Source: Gambelia wislizenii (taxonomy: Eukaryota > Chordata > Lepidosauria > Squamata > Crotaphytidae). Taken from it: DNA of 64,000 bases. Within the stretch, counting starts at the first letter, position 1; every line of letters starts with the position of its first letter. The DNA is taken from NCBI GenBank assembly GCA_030847615.1, contig JAUMIR010000003.1, positions 22,883,001-22,947,000 on the forward strand, given 5' to 3'. Below, in pieces: positions 1-12,250 of this stretch. The position numbers and the translations under genes are program-made. Under the pieces are notes generated by a model. The model was not told the DNA's origin. It worked only from the letters and a program-made list of their open reading frames with translations, and searched no databases.

Positions 1-51
1 ACTTGAGTGGAGCCTCCAGCACTGCTACTTTCCATACCAGTCATCATGAAA

Positions 52-210
52 CCATAGAAACATACAGGTGGAAGAGATCCCGATGGTCATCTAGTCCAAA
101 CCACGGCCAGTGCAGGCAACTGCAGTTATAGCATCCCTGACAGGTGGTCATCTAAACTCTGCCTAAATAGATCCATAAAATGAAAGTTCACCACCTTCTA
201 AGGTCTAATA
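52..210 (-). repeat. Old CR1-like LINE 3' fragment
   Basis: Read on the minus strand this has the usual order of a CR1 3' end: a short in-frame tail followed by the 'gatggccatctgtcaggg'-like block, here as its complement, and a 'catctagtccaa' block. It is diverged, and the terminal ATTCTATG repeats are reduced to a trace. Its identity rests on similarity to the better CR1 tails at 8.6-9.1 and 26.6-27.1 kb. Confidence 0.6.
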
Positions 211-1184
211 GAATCTTTGGCTCCCACATTGGACTGATGCTAGTGCCAGAAATAAGCTGCATTATCTGACTTCCCTGTTTTGTCAATTTCCTTTGTGTAC
301 TACCTGGGTAGCATAGAAGCTGCCACATGGCAGTGGATCCCATAGTACTCTTAGTAATCTATGAACAAACAAAAAAAGAAGAAGAAGCTATATAGCCCCA
401 GGATGAAGGAGCAACATTTTGTCTTGCTCTTAATCTTAATGCTATGACTAAATGTAGATTTTGGGGGAGTTCAACATCAAGCTAGCTTTTTTCCCTCTAC
501 CTTTTGCTCAGTCTCCAGCCTGAAAGGGGGATCTGGAAAACCTGATATATTGCTCATGTTAATCTGTACCTAATAAAGGTATAAACCAAATGTAGATTGG
601 GGGGGGGAGTTCCTTATGGACCACTATGGTTTCCTTTGCTTTCCCCCCAATATTGTATCTCATGAGTCACAAGGGACTTCAAATGTACATTAAACTTGCT
701 AAACAAAGTGGGGTTGCTATATGCACTGCATTCTGTACTATGTGCATGTTCATAGCCTTTTCCAGATCGCATTCCACTAGATAGAGCATCATCCAGTGCA
801 AAGGAACCAGATCCATTAAGAAGCCAAATCCATTAGGATTTGCCTCTCCCCATCCTGTCATCCAACAATTTTTCCATCCCTGTATAAGTGGGAGATGAGA
901 ATCAGGCCAACCATCAGCCCTTCTGAGAAACCAGATCCATTGGGATTTTGCCCCGATCAGCAACCTCCAGCAGCCAGCCTCCAGCAGCCATTACACCAGG
1001 CCAAGAAACCTCATAACATAAGGAATTGTGCCTATACGTTCCTATTTTCCTTTCCCCTCCCCATCACCTTTTCCTTGTGTCTTTCTTTTTAGATTATAAG
1101 CCTGCAGGTAAGGGTTGTGCCATATATGCACGCATGTACATGTACATATGCACACACCCAGACTGTCCTGACATTCTTTCCAGC
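211..1184. other. No recognised feature
   Basis: AT-rich non-coding sequence with a short poly-G run near 600. Short open frames here show no domain, splice context or codon pattern. Confidence 0.5.
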
Positions 1185-1235
1185 TGAGGAGGAAGAGGAG
1201 GAGGAGGAGGAGGAAGAGGAAAAGAAAGAGGAAGT
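1185..1235. repeat. Purine-rich GGA/GAA simple repeat
   Basis: An uninterrupted run of GAG, GGA and GAA triplets, purines only on the + strand. Confidence 0.85.
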
Positions 1236-1966
1236 GGCGGGGGGCAGAATCTTGTTGTGGGGGTTATAAATGTGTAACCATCATAGTTACATGGCTATGC
1301 AATGACTCCTGTCCTGACCTTCCCCACCCCCCAATCCCTACCTGTTGGGCAGCAGCAACTACAATCAATGGAGGTCCATTCCCCTGTTGCTTGGCAAGCA
1401 GCTGACTGAAGTTCCTACTGTTAGAAGTGCAACAATGCTTTGCACTGAAGAGGCAAGAATGTCTCAGAGTGGGCAGTAGTATTAAGGTTAGATAGTTTGA
1501 GTGACCCACAGTCCTCCCTGCTTAGCTACCTATCCTGCTCTCTCTGTGATGCAGACTGATACTATTAGGGATGTTTCCACCTCTTCTCCTACCCAGAACT
1601 CTCTCAGCAATCCCTAGAGAGGCAGCTAGCTTAGATTAGCACCCTGAGTAACTTTCCTATCTTAGAATGGTGCTTTTATAATAAAGCCTCAGTTTGTTTC
1701 TGTAAAGCCACTGGTGCCTTTGCTCCTTAAGTCAGGATCACTAATTGACTGCTGCATGCACGCATTCTCTATCACCCACCCCCTAACATGAGCAATTTTT
1801 GTTGCAGCAGGCAGAAGTGAGGGGGGGCTGTCCCAATTTCCCCTCACACAGGAGAACACTCATGGGGGGGGGGACATCAGTCAGCTTCTTCCTGAGCAAC
1901 AGGGGAACAGACTCCTGTACATCACAACAGCTGTTTCCTGGCAAGTGAAGATTGGGAGACTTTCAT
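1236..1966. other. No recognised feature
   Basis: Non-coding sequence with poly-G runs near 1820 and 1865. No repeat family was recognised. Confidence 0.5.
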
Positions 1967-2570
1967 GGAGATTATCAGACAGGAACGAAAAAAGCATTCC
2001 TGTCCCACAATCTCCACTCCCGTCCCTGTCCTGTACCTGTCACACCACAATCAGCCTCCCCATCACACTTACCTCCTCTCCTGTCATTCTGGCAGCCCCG
2101 GGGTGAAAGGAGCTCTAATGAAGCTCCCTTCACTTCCTGGATCGAAATCCCATGGATTCTCACAAGAGGACATGAATGCGGGAAATTCAAAAAGAAAAAG
2201 AAAAATAACCCAAAAAAGTGACAGCAAGCACAAAAACACACTTTAAAAGGTGGAAGTAACCCAGGGACGGTCATAAAAAGTGTGTCACTTACCTGGATGT
2301 CCCAATCTCACCCGGAACTGTTCTGGCAGGGACCAACCATTGATGCTGGGATCTCATCAGCATAACAGGGCACCTTGTCACACACAGGAACATCCATGAC
2401 AGGAACGGAATGGGGGATCTATTGACTGCTTCTACTATCAACAAAAAGCAGTGCCAGTGGAACAGCAGCAGAACAGGTGCCGGGGGGGAATGACGTCATC
2501 TGAAAAGGGAGCCCTTTTGCGATCTCCTGGCATTCATGTAATGCCACTTTTAGCATGTATGATAATCTCC
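1967..2570 (+). mobile_element. Harbinger-like MITE, divergent copy
   Basis: The ends are inverted: GGAGATTATCAGAC on the left and the complement of GGAGATTATCATAC on the right. Inside are blocks shared with the copies at 29439, 40620 and 55970: a 'gggaaattcaaaaagaaa' block, 'aaacacactttaaaag', and 'ggtcataaaaagtgtgtcac' followed by 'ttacctggatg'. The target duplication is unclear here, with CATG bracketing both ends. It has no coding capacity. The family assignment is inferred from the 3-bp duplications of the other copies. Confidence 0.65.
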
Positions 2571-4394
2571 ATGGTATCTATGTGTCCCCTAAACTAGAGA
2601 ATACATAGGTTTTGTGAATACCAAACAATTACAAAATGCGTAAATCATCAACAGGATTCTGGCCAATAATAATAATGCCTACTGCTTGGTGTTGAAGAAC
2701 CACAAGAGAGTAACTTGTCTGTTTACCTTTTGCAATGTGCTTCCTAGCTTTTGGTTTAGAAGGGTTCATCTTTTGGCTAAAACTGGGAAGACTCAAAAGG
2801 TGGGAGTCATAGATTTATTAAGTCCCTCTCCCCAACTTTCCCCCATAATTCAAGCCTGAAAAGCAAACAGTATTTAGCATAACATAATTGTGAAGCAACA
2901 CAAGGTCATATTTAATTTTTATTAATGTAAATCCATGCTTTATCACTGTAGTGCTATCACTATATTTCAGGTGGCATTGCTAAGGAATTGATTTTCACAC
3001 ATATTCCACTTCCCTCAGTGCTTTATATTCTCTTTTATTGTGGCAGGAGATTCATTTCTTTTTTAAAAAAAATCATTATAATGATCTATCCCCCGCCCTC
3101 TTGTTTGATAGATGGTTTTTCAATCTAGCTATCTTTTTTGTCATTTTCTGCTGTGTGCCATCATCCTCAGCATGGCAGGCAGAACAATTTGATTATTTGT
3201 CCACCAGAAGTCCTGTTCTGACTTCTTTCTTTACATGAACTGCTGTTATTTATTTGGCTTTGCAAGTGTGTGGGTGTCTCTGTCTCTAAGGAACATCTTC
3301 TGAATATTTGCAACCACATGCTCAAATTTGTAAGAATTCTCTATTTTTTTTTTTTTAAGGACTAGAACAGATTGGGTGATTTATAATTAGGTTTAATTGG
3401 TTCCTCTGTACATTTGGCTATTTTACCCAGAGTTGACAAGTCTCTCTAAAACTCAAAAAATATTCCTCTGCTATTCTGAAAACATGAAATAATTAATAAT
3501 TCCAGATTTTCCCCACAAGGTGTCCTTTACACGTCACATAAAAGTTCCAGCAATGTGCATTTGAGCACCTATTGTTCAATCAAGACAGAATACAGACTTT
3601 TCCTAGGATCAGAGGATTTCCCCCTGAGTATTGTTTTGTTTTACAATAAATGGGTTCTTTCTGCTGTCCTCTTTGTAGGCTGGGGAAGCAACTTGTGGCC
3701 TTCCATATGTCCAGTTTCACATCAGCTGTAGCCAGCATAACCAATGGTGTGCATGAAGAAAGTTGCAATATAACAAGACCTGGAATGTTACAACACAACA
3801 AGGTGGACATTTCTGTTGTAGGGTTTCCAAGCACAACAACCTAACCCCATCTAAGAAAAAGTAAAATTTTGCAGCATCAAAGCCATTGGAGCAACTTTTT
3901 AAGGAAAAAAGTTATCCTGTGTTTTAGGATAGCCTCTGTAAGGGAAAGCCATGTTAGTCTCTTTCATCAAAAACAAGAAGACACTGTTTTTGGTGGTATA
4001 TCAAATGATACTATAGCTGTCTCTGTAAGAGATCCACAAAATCAGACAAGTACTGCATTCATACTAAGCCTATTATTAGGGCTGGGCCATGTGCAACAGT
4101 ATAGTAGAGTTCATTAGGATCTGGGTAGCAGAAGTCACAACCAAAGAACAGTCAGAATCAGAGGACAAACCAGAAGGTGGGACCAGAAGGGGGAGAAGCC
4201 AGGCACCAAAACTAATGAACAATCCGAAGGCTATCCAGAAAGCAGAACTGGTTAACAAACCAGGAGCTAGGGCTAAGGAGATGGAGCACTCAGAATAAGA
4301 AGGCAGAGAAATTGGGGTAAACCAAAAGGCAAAATGGAAAATAAGCTAGGAGTCAAGTCCGAAGGACGAGACTAGACACACAAGCTACACTAGG
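2571..4394. other. No clear feature
   Basis: AT-rich sequence with poly-A and poly-T tracts (3065, 3345). A stretch near 3940-4060 resembles the unassigned tails of old retroposons, but I cannot name it. Confidence 0.45.
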
Positions 4395-4611
4395 GGTGCT
4401 GCTGCACTGCAGAATAATGCAGTTTGACACTGCTTTAACTATCATGGCTCCATTCTATGGAATCCTGGAATTTGTAATTTATTGTGGCACCAGAGCTCTC
4501 TGACAGTGAAGACTAAATATCTCACAAAACTACAAATCCCAGAATTCTACAGCATTGAGCCATGGCAGTTAAAGTGGTGTCAAACTGCATTATTTCTGCA
4601 GTGTGTCATCA
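4395..4611. mobile_element. Palindromic MITE (CTACAAATCCCAG family)
   Basis: The two halves are inverted copies. The left reads 'ctgcagaataatgcagtttg' and the right ends with the complement 'caaactgcattatttctgca'. The centre carries the family motif 'aaactacaaatcccagaatt'. Similar elements lie at 37515, 38912, 51237 and 54168. It is non-autonomous and its superfamily is not established. Confidence 0.7.
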
Positions 4612-4778
4612 GCCTAGGACTCAGGTAAAATATCCTGCTCAGACAGGCTCAGTTGCAAAAAGAAGCTTTTGGATTTCTACAATGATCCAATAACTTGTTT
4701 GGGCAGACAGTTCAGAAAGTTCTTCATGAGGGGGTCCAAGTGACCTAGTTCACCCAATGGGGTAGTGGTCAGTGGTCC

Positions 4779-5320
4779 CTAACACTTTTCTGAGAAAGTG
4801 AATTGAACCGTTATCATTGGGTGTCCATTATCACTGCAATTTCCAACACCATGCTTGCCTAAGACACCTTTCCAGGCTTCGGAGTTCTTTCCTACTCTGG
4901 CATTGAAGTCACCAAGGATAATAATTTTATCTTCTACAGGGACTTTTTGTATGAGGTGGTGTAGGTCTGTGTAGAATTTGTCTTTCTCTACAGGGTCGGC
5001 TTGCATAGTTGGGCCATATATACTGAAGAGAACAACATGTGGGAGACGTAAGGAAATAATACGATCAGAGTGTCCTGTTGGCAAAGTTTCGAGTTTGGAG
5101 GCAATGGAGTTTTTAATCATAAAGCCTACTCCTGAAAGATGTTTTTCGGTTTTGGGTTTGCCAGACCAGTAAAGTGTGTAGCCAGCGCCATGTTCTTTAA
5201 GGCTACCTTCCTCATGGAGACAAACTTCACTAAGAGCAGCAATGTCAATATTAAGTCGTGATAGTTCATGGGCTATTAGAGAAGAACGACGCTCAGACCA
5301 TCCACTATCTGCAGAGTCTC
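4779..5320 (-). pseudogene. APE-type endonuclease fragment of a LINE ORF
   Basis: Read on the minus strand, the translation includes an 'LNIDIAAL' stretch, 'HGAGYTLYWSGKPKTEKHLS', 'GVGFMIKNSIASKL' and then 'IIILGDFNARVG', the last being the exonuclease-endonuclease-phosphatase GDFN motif. This is the N-terminal half of the endonuclease of a LINE common in animal genomes, often predicted as 'endonuclease-reverse transcriptase'. The frame breaks after the 'NGHPM' region, and no reverse transcriptase follows on this strand. The endonuclease would nick target DNA; this fragment cannot act. I am confident of the fold and less so of the LINE clade. Confidence 0.75.
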
Positions 5321-6119
5321 ACATGGTTCTGATGTTCCAGCATGCAAGCGTCAGTTTATTTACACCTTTGGAGGCCGGTGTGTGCCTTTGTTTCTTTGCG
5401 ATTGACCGCATCAGAAGATGCCCATTGGCCACAGCTAGCCAACCAGGTAGTTGGGGATGAGCCTTTGTTAGGCCACCTTTTCTAGGCCCCTCACCATATG
5501 ACGCAAGCAGTGCTCTCCTTAAAAAAGGCTGCTTGGTCGTTCAGGATGCTGCCCAACAAGACTGTCATCTCCCGGGTCAGCCTCCAGCGACCAAAGTCCT
5601 GAACTGCCTGCATGCAGGGTTGGGTCTGGGGCTTCCAGTGCATCTTTGCATCTGCCGTTTCATTCCTTGCCTATCGCTACAGGGCTTTTTCAGAATTGGA
5701 ATTGTCCTTCGCGCCTGTGCAATGGATTTTTCTGGTGGAGTGCAGCATGCACAGAACAGGCCTCACCCTTTAAACCAAAGGTTCATCTGCTGTGGCCTTG
5801 CAAGCATGGACGGTAGCAGCGAGGTCATCAGGTCGTAGGTTTGATTAGAATTTCCTTCTCTTAGATGGTTGACCTTACAGGGTTGGATGAGCACCATCTG
5901 CCTGGGTTTGGGATTAGAGTTTTCCTTCTCCTAGGATGGTTGCCATAAGGCTAGAGAGCCCATCCTGCCCTTTGACGCTCTTTGTCAGACCCTTTGGTTT
6001 TGACCTGTCTGGCATGGGAGACCCTACTGGTGGCTATTATGCCACCGCCAGCATAGCTCAAAACATCATTAGGGTATGCAAGCCTCTCTCCCACGACAAG
6101 GGGGCATCAATGGAGAGGG

Positions 6120-6590
6120 TGACTATGTGACGAATGTTGCTGTCCTTGAGCAATCAGGGATCACCAGCATTGAGGCCATGATATTGAGAACACACCTGCA
6201 CTGGTCAGGGCACGTTTCTAGGATGGAGGACCATCACCTCCCCAAAATAGTACTCTATGGTAAACTCACCATGAGTCAGTGTAAGAGGGGAGCTCCAAAA
6301 AAGCAATACAAGGACTCCCTGAAACATCTCAGGCTTGGCCAAATTGATCACCAACAATGGTCCGCCCTGGCCTCACATCGGGAGGCATGGAGACGCACTA
6401 TCCACAATGCTGCAGCCTTATTTGAGAACTCATGCAGAACAAGTCTTCAAGAGAAATGACAACACAGAAAGAATCACAATCCAGAAACATCACCCAAGGA
6501 GACCTTCTAGTGTGCTTTCTGCAACCGGAATTGTTTATCCCAGATTGGCCTTTTTAGTCATCAGCGTGCTTGCAGAAAGTACGGGATGAG
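6120..6590 (+). pseudogene. LINE ORF C-terminus with C2HC finger
   Basis: The frame reads 'ILRTHLHWSGHVSRMEDHHL' and continues with 'PKIVLYGKL', the conserved segment downstream of the reverse transcriptase in this LINE. Near the end a C-x2-C-x12-H-x3-C motif (CAFC to HQRAC, about 6510-6570) precedes the stop. A frameshift near 6455 and an in-frame TAG just before the finger show that it is dead. The finger may bind nucleic acid in intact elements, which is an inference. A (GA)n tail follows at 6629-6642. Confidence 0.75.
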
Positions 6591-6643
6591 TCCTTCCTGA
6601 ATCTTCATTTGTGAAGAAAACCCAGAGAGAGAGAGAGAGAATT

Positions 6644-7504
6644 GAACCAGTTCCCCACATGGGGCAATAGTCAAGAGATCCTGAAAGGCATGCACTTTTA
6701 TAAGGCTTTACCTATATCTGAGGGCTTGTCTAGATGAGAAGATATAATGTGGATTGCTGCTCATTAACGCAAATTCACAGCAATGTTTATTTGCCTTCAC
6801 AGTCATTTGACAAAATCACTGATATGCAAAGCTATTCGCGTTTGGTTCACACAGCCATCCCTGTGAATCAAGATGGTGGCCTTGAGTGAATTACTCATGT
6901 TATTATTCTCCACAAGTTGTCACCACTGCACAGTAATTTTTTTAACTGCAAATCAAAAGTGTGCAAGTGAGACTGTTTGCTTAAAAAAGTTGTTTGGTTG
7001 CCTCAGAGCAGCAAAAAAGTGCATGATCAGCAACACAAAACTCCAAAATGGCACTTCTGGCCACTTCATTTCTGGCAATCCCATCCACCCCCATGCATGT
7101 CCAACCAATCAGCTTTCTACTTCTGCCCTCACTGAGAATGTGATGCAATGCAAATTGGATGTCCAAACAAGCAGGAATATGCATTTCCATGCATTATTTT
7201 TAAAAAAAACCTCAGGAAAAGCTGTGGAGGCTTTTCCCCTGCAGTTTTTGGAGTTTTTGTCTCCTCCTTCTTCTGAATAAGGCGTATCACCACGGGATCT
7301 CATTGGGACAAAAGGTATTCTCCTCACATTTTATGAGGAGCATTTTCACTGTCTGGACAACCCTTGTGACACCCCACTTTCTACCTGTTTCCAAGTCTGT
7401 GTTGTTCCTTCAGAACTGGTATTTTCTCTTTGGCCTAATTCTCCTCAAAAATCACAGAGACTTGCTTTGCTTGATATGTAAAATAAAATGAGCGAAACAC
7501 TTCC
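6644..7504. other. No recognised feature
   Basis: Non-coding sequence. A 135-codon open frame at 6873-7280 has low-complexity composition and no recognisable domain, so I do not call it a gene. Confidence 0.45.
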
Positions 7505-8087
7505 AAAAGACGTTGAAGGCTTTCATAACTGGCATCCATAGATTTTCTTTGGATTTTTTCTGGGTTGTGAGACCATGTTCTGGAATAGTTTGTTTCTGAT
7601 GTTTCGCCTGCATCTTTGGCTGGCATCTTCAGAGAATGGTTTGGAAGGTGTGGAGGTGGGGTTATATACTGTGAACGTCTGTTGAAGATATGTAAAATTT
7701 GTGTATTTGAATTGCTAATTTCTGGGTGGAGATATGCAAGGAGGATTAGTGTCTGTTTGGCTGATGGTTGGTTTATGGGCCATTATCTGCTGGAAATCCT
7801 CTGGTCCCTGGGTAGAGTTCATTTGCAAGTGCTGAGTTCTGATTTTAGTGTTTTTCAGGACTGGCAGCCAGATTTTGTTTACTTTTAGAGTTTCTTCTTT
7901 CCTGTTGAAGTTGTCCAGGTGTCTGTGGATTTCAATAGTGTCTCTGTGCATTCTGACATAATAGTTGTTGGCCTGGTCCAGAATTTTGATGTTTTCAAAT
8001 AACATTTTGTGTCCAAGTTGGTTTATAACATGTTCTGCTACTGCTGATTTTTCTGGCTGGCCAGTCTGCAGTGTCTCTCATGTTCTT
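7505..8087 (-). mobile_element. Penelope-like element, 3' part
   Basis: On the minus strand a GIY-YIG-like coding end is followed by a non-coding tail that contains 'gaagatgccagcca', 'gatgcaggcgaaac' and 'ccatgttctgg' (as complement). The same tail recurs at 46280-46605 and twice, inverted, at 52144-52409. The upstream side abuts an RTE-like fragment at about 8090. Confidence 0.65.
7715..8060 (-). pseudogene. GIY-YIG endonuclease C-terminal fragment (Penelope-like)
   Basis: The minus-strand translation reads 'KSAVAEHVINQLGHKMLFEN' and then 'IKILDQANNYYVRMHRDTIE', 'NNFNRKEETL' and 'WLPVLK'. The spacing of EH, GH, the R/E segment, NFNR and W-x-P fits the second half of the GIY-YIG domain that follows the reverse transcriptase in Penelope-like elements. 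The sequence coding the upstream 'KEHERHCRL' is shifted by one frame. The catalytic Glu position seems changed, since the family usually has an EA pair where this has DT. It is a decayed fragment. Confidence 0.6.
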
Positions 8088-8089
8088 TG

Positions 8090-8430
8090 GTTGCTCTCAT
8101 GTTCCTCTCATGTTCCTTCCAAAAGATACTAACAGCCCTGCTCAGGTTCTGCGCTCAGGGCAATGTGGTGTTCCTCTTTCCCTACTGCTTATCAAGCATG
8201 ACCATCTTTTCCAATGAGTCATGTCATCTCATGGTATGTCCTATGTACGACAGCCTCCATTTAGTCATTTTGACTTCTAAGGAGAGTTCAGGCCTGATTT
8301 GTTCTAGGATCCATTCTTGAGTCTTTTCAGAAATCCATGTAGACCGTAGAACTCTTCGCTGGCACCACATTTCAATGAGTTGATTCTCTTTCTCTCAGTT
8401 GTCTTCACTGCCCAGGTTTCACACCCATAT
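8090..8430 (-). pseudogene. RTE/BovB-like LINE C-terminal fragment
   Basis: One minus-strand frame reads 'MWCQRRVLRSTWISEKTQEW', then 'ILEQIRPELSLEVKMTKWRL' and 'SYIGHTMR', followed by a stop and 'DSLEKMVMLDK'. The order W-C-x-R-R-V-L, the LE-x-K-M-x-K-x-x-L-x-Y-x-G-H-x-M-R stretch and DSLEK is typical of the C-terminus of RTE-clade LINE proteins. In-frame stops show decay. The clade name is from memory of the family. Confidence 0.6.
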
Positions 8431-8634
8431 GTACAAAAAAGTATGTGTTAGATATATACTTAGTTTAAATTCTTTGTCAAAACTATCTTTACTTTACTTT
8501 ATAGTTTTTCCATCTAGCTCTGATAGTCTCCTACTTTTATTTATCTTACATGGAAAGCAATGTTTATATACAATGGTATCTTTGCATTGTACATATCATT
8601 ATATACCATGGAATCTCAACATCAAATTGTTCCT

Positions 8635-9062
8635 TTCATATACCGTGCCTTATGAGGAAAGACTTAGGGAGCATGGGTATGTTTAGCCTGGAAAAAAGAT
8701 GGTTAAGGGGCGCTATGATAGCCCTGTTTAAGCATTTGAAGGGGTGTCACATTGAGGATGGAGCAAGCTTGTTTTCTGCTGCCCATAGACTAGAACATGG
8801 AGCAATGGATGCAAGTTCCAGGACCAGAGATTCCACCTCAACATTAGGAGGAACTTTCTGACAGTAAGAGCTGTTCGTCAGTGGAACACACTCTCTCAGA
8901 GCGTGGTGGGGTCTCCTTCCTTGGAGGTCTTTAAACAGAGGCTAGATGGCCATCTGTCAGGGATGCTTTGATTGTGATTTCCTGTGTGGCAGGGGGTTGG
9001 ACTGGATGGCCCTTGTGGTCTCTTCCAACTCTACAATTCTATGATTCTATGATTCTATGATA
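8635..9062 (+). mobile_element. CR1 LINE 3' end
   Basis: It encodes the last part of CR1 ORF2 ('YEERLREHG', then 'FSLEKRWLRGAMIALFKHLK') and continues through the untranslated tail to three copies of 'attctatg' at 9040-9062, the CR1 terminus. The 5' side is truncated, as is usual. A frameshift lies near 8790. Confidence 0.9.
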
Positions 9063-10264
9063 TCCACCATCCCAGCAATTCTTATGCTTGCCCCTGTAAG
9101 CTAGAACATTGCTAAAGTCACCTGGTGAATCAATAATGGGCATAATTTAAACTCAAAACCTGAATTATAGTTCAGTATTTTCAACTTCTAGCAGTGACTT
9201 GTATGTAGATTCTCTTGTAGAAACAACAGAGCAATAGCAGGCATGCATTAAAAAGGACAAGAGTACACTGTTCTGATGCCATATGGTGCATGGTGTTAGT
9301 CTGACAGTCATAGGAAAGCTGAAAGCTGAAACTGCTGTGTAACACAATGGGGAGCTAGATGGTCAATTAAGCACTAGTGATCTGCATTCCAGCACCATTG
9401 CCTGGGATCCTACTGGTAGATCCTCTGAATCATTTGTTGAATTAGGTCAACCCCATTGATTCAATGGTCTACTCTAGTTGGGATTAACAATAAAATTTTG
9501 GCCCATATTTGCAAATTAAAAGATTTATGATCCATGATTATGCGGTGATTGCAACAAAGCTCTTCTGGTCCTATTGGGAAAAAGGAAAAGCTGGACTGCC
9601 CTTGCTTTGCTGAGTTAATCATCTGGTAATGCAGCCCTGGAATATAATACCAGACTGATGTAAACATAAGAATCCATTTAAAAACTCAAAACAAGCCAGT
9701 TTCAAGACAGTTATGTTACCAGATACACTGGGGGGGGGTTCTTGGAGGACCCTCTAACACACTAATATTAAGATGGGAAATTAATACATTTGACCTGGCA
9801 ATCTGAGAGGTCGGTAATGGCAGGACCTTTTAGACCTATGTGATAAGGAGGAGACTCTAAGCCAAAAGGTACAATTAAATTATCTTTAGTGGAAAATAAT
9901 ATCACAGCACTCATGCAAACTCAGACTTCAAGCAGTCACACAAGGCTAACGAAAATAGTAAGAAGTATCGGGATAGAGGAACAGAATGAGGGGTAGTGGG
10001 TTATACTGTTCCGATCCTGCAGAGCTGAGACTGCAAAGTACACTGACAGTGAGGAGATCCAGACGATGGGCTGGCTACACAGTGTGATGTGGAGTCAGAA
10101 GGAAGTGGAACTGTGTGCAATTTGGTGGTGCGCCACAGCAGAGAAGATCTTCCCCCATATCCTCCAGCACTAGATTGCCCCCATGGGTGAGACACAAAAG
10201 AGCCCCCCCCCCCATTATAGACCTCAGTTCTTGGACACAAGTATACAATGAGAGGCACTCCTTC
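9063..10264. other. No recognised feature
   Basis: Non-coding sequence with poly-G at 9731 and poly-C at 10203. No gene or repeat family was recognised. Confidence 0.45.
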
Positions 10265-10520
10265 AAGTCCTGATGTCCCTAGCCATTTAGGGTTTTAAAT
10301 GTTATCACCAGCACCTGGAAGTTATACCAGAAGTGTATTGGCAGCCAGTACAGTTCCTTTACAACCAGTGTTATATTGTTTCCACATGGCATTCTGATCA
10401 ACAGTCTAGCTGAAGCTTCTGACTCCTTCTCAAGGGCAGCCCCACAGAAAGCACACTGCAGTAGTCTAGCTGGGAAGGATTATTGTGCCCTAGCCATAAT
10501 GGTGAGTGCACTTTCCTTTG
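10265..10520. repeat. Old LINE (L2/L3-like) fragment
   Basis: It holds the widespread tetrapod motif order 'gggttttaaatgttatcacc', 'agcacctgga', 'ttggcagccagt', 'agggcagccccacagaaagc' and 'cagtagtctagctggg'. This is a diverged LINE fragment of the L2/L3/CR1 group; the exact family is uncertain. Confidence 0.5.
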
Positions 10521-11900
10521 TTGCAATTTAGGAGATTTCTCTGAAGATTATTCTAGGCACATTGATAATATTTTGAAGAGGGCTAGAGAAGAGGCCTGCT
10601 AAGAACAAAAGTTCATGGACTGATTCGAGCAGGACTTTATCCATGCAAGGAGAAGATAGGAGGAGGTGGGAGGAGAATTGTCATTAAAGCACTTTAGTGG
10701 CATTTTAGGCTATTTGCACAGAGAAACACTGGCAGGACATGGTGGCAGCTGTTTGTGGAGACATTTGTTATTTTACAGTGTCAAAGGATGAACAACGGCA
10801 ATGGGGGCAGATGCTGTTGACAGAGAGAATGAAAGGTGTGGGAGGACACACTGAGGTTTTGTGCTCTATTCAGGATGGGGGTCTTGTTTGTTTGTATGGT
10901 CATAATGCATTTGAGATTGCTAGCTTGCTGTAGCTGAATAGTGACAGCAGCTTTTTGGAAGAATGCCTCCCCATCTAAGTGGAAGAGGAAGGCAAGGAGC
11001 CAGCTGAACATGCCTCACATCAATTCAGGACTCTTAAACAGCCTGTCAGGGTGGGTCAAATCCAGCAAATACACAAGCCCTCTGTCATCATATTGTAGAT
11101 TTCATCCCAGTGGGTGGTGGGTGGTTCATGCTTTAGTGTGACTTCCCTTCACATACCCTGGCATTAATTTCGGTATTAATTTGCACATTAAGATTGGTAG
11201 CTGTCCAAGCTGAAATTGGAATCCTCAAACATCATGTTCCGAGGCTGCAGTGATAGCCTCACAGAGGGTGGGGGCAAAAGGGATGTGTCAGGAGAAGCCA
11301 CTGCACTTTTTTTTTTCAACTTTAAAGTGGGCCTCATAGCTCAACCATTTGCATGACAGTCATATTTTCTATCATACTGAGTGTGCAGTGGCATGACTCC
11401 TGCCCCAGGCTTCAAACAAACAGCTTGCTTTCCTCCTATTTTTAAAAATGGAACACTATAGGAATATTTTCCCCTCTAACTTTCATCCTTCCCCTTGTTG
11501 TTGTTGTTTTAAAAAAAAATCAAAGCAGTTGTAAAGGTATGCAGAAAGTAGCAAGTCCTGGTGACACCACAGTTAGTAGCCACTCAGTACTGATTACAAA
11601 TGGCTTTTACAGCAAACTTGGGCAAACTTTTCTCTAGAGCTAAACTATGGAGAGTGGGGAATGCTTTTGTGCTGAATCTAATGAGGATGCTTTCAGATCT
11701 GTCTCACTGCTCTACAAAGGTCACATTTGTCTTAACCATTTTTTTTCCATAAAGCAGTGGTGGAAATTGTGCAACCCATTAACCAAACTCCTTTTTTAAG
11801 GAAGTCCAATACAGACATTTGGTTCACCACTAACCTCTCAAAATCTCCAGCATGCCCCCCATTCTTCAGACAAACAACTCAGAAAATGTTTTGAAATGAT
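10521..11900. other. No recognised feature
   Basis: Non-coding sequence with short A and T runs. Nothing was identified. Confidence 0.45.
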
Positions 11901-11924
11901 TCACACACACACACACACACACAA
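11901..11924. repeat. (CA)n microsatellite
   Basis: An uninterrupted CA dinucleotide run of about 11 copies. Confidence 0.95.
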
Positions 11925-12080
11925 AGCAAGAGACCCACCACCAGAAAAGGCCCAAAAGGTGGTTAGGAGTGGCACAATTTCACTTGGAGTCACCTAAAAT
12001 GGTAGTTCAAGAACATCATATGGCCCTTTAGAGCTCCAGGATTGGCCAAAATAGGATACTGAGACTCTCCAGAATCTAGA

Positions 12081-12250
12081 CCAGTGGTTCTCAATCTTTA
12101 AACCCCCAGGTATTTGGGGGTTTAAAGTTTAAAACCCCCCAGGTATTTGGGGTTTTAAAGAAGCCTTAGCCAGCTTAACCAGTTGTCAGTGATACTGGGA
12201 GCTGAAGTCCAAAACACCTGGAGGACCAAAAGTGGTCCTCTAGTGCATAT
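12081..12250. mobile_element. hAT-like MITE fragment
   Basis: It begins with 'ccagtggttctcaatcttt', like the CAGTGGTTCT ends of hAT/Charlie-type elements. It contains a local duplication of 'ccccaggtatttgggg' and then 'ctgaagtccaaaacacctgg'. A full right end is not visible. Confidence 0.5.

Larger units (their letters stand above)
4757..6642. mobile_element. LINE copy with inverted 5' half
   Basis: This non-LTR retrotransposon copy has two parts in opposite orientation. From about 6100 back to 4757 it reads on the minus strand, from a 5' region into an APE-type endonuclease. From about 6105 to 6642 it reads on the plus strand through the ORF C-terminus, a zinc-finger motif, a stop and a terminal (GA)n run. 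The reverse transcriptase between them is missing. Known twin-priming events give this geometry, with the inverted segment first and the 3' segment after it. The same family's 3' end recurs on the minus strand at 17841-18000 and 24643-25085. Confidence 0.7.
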
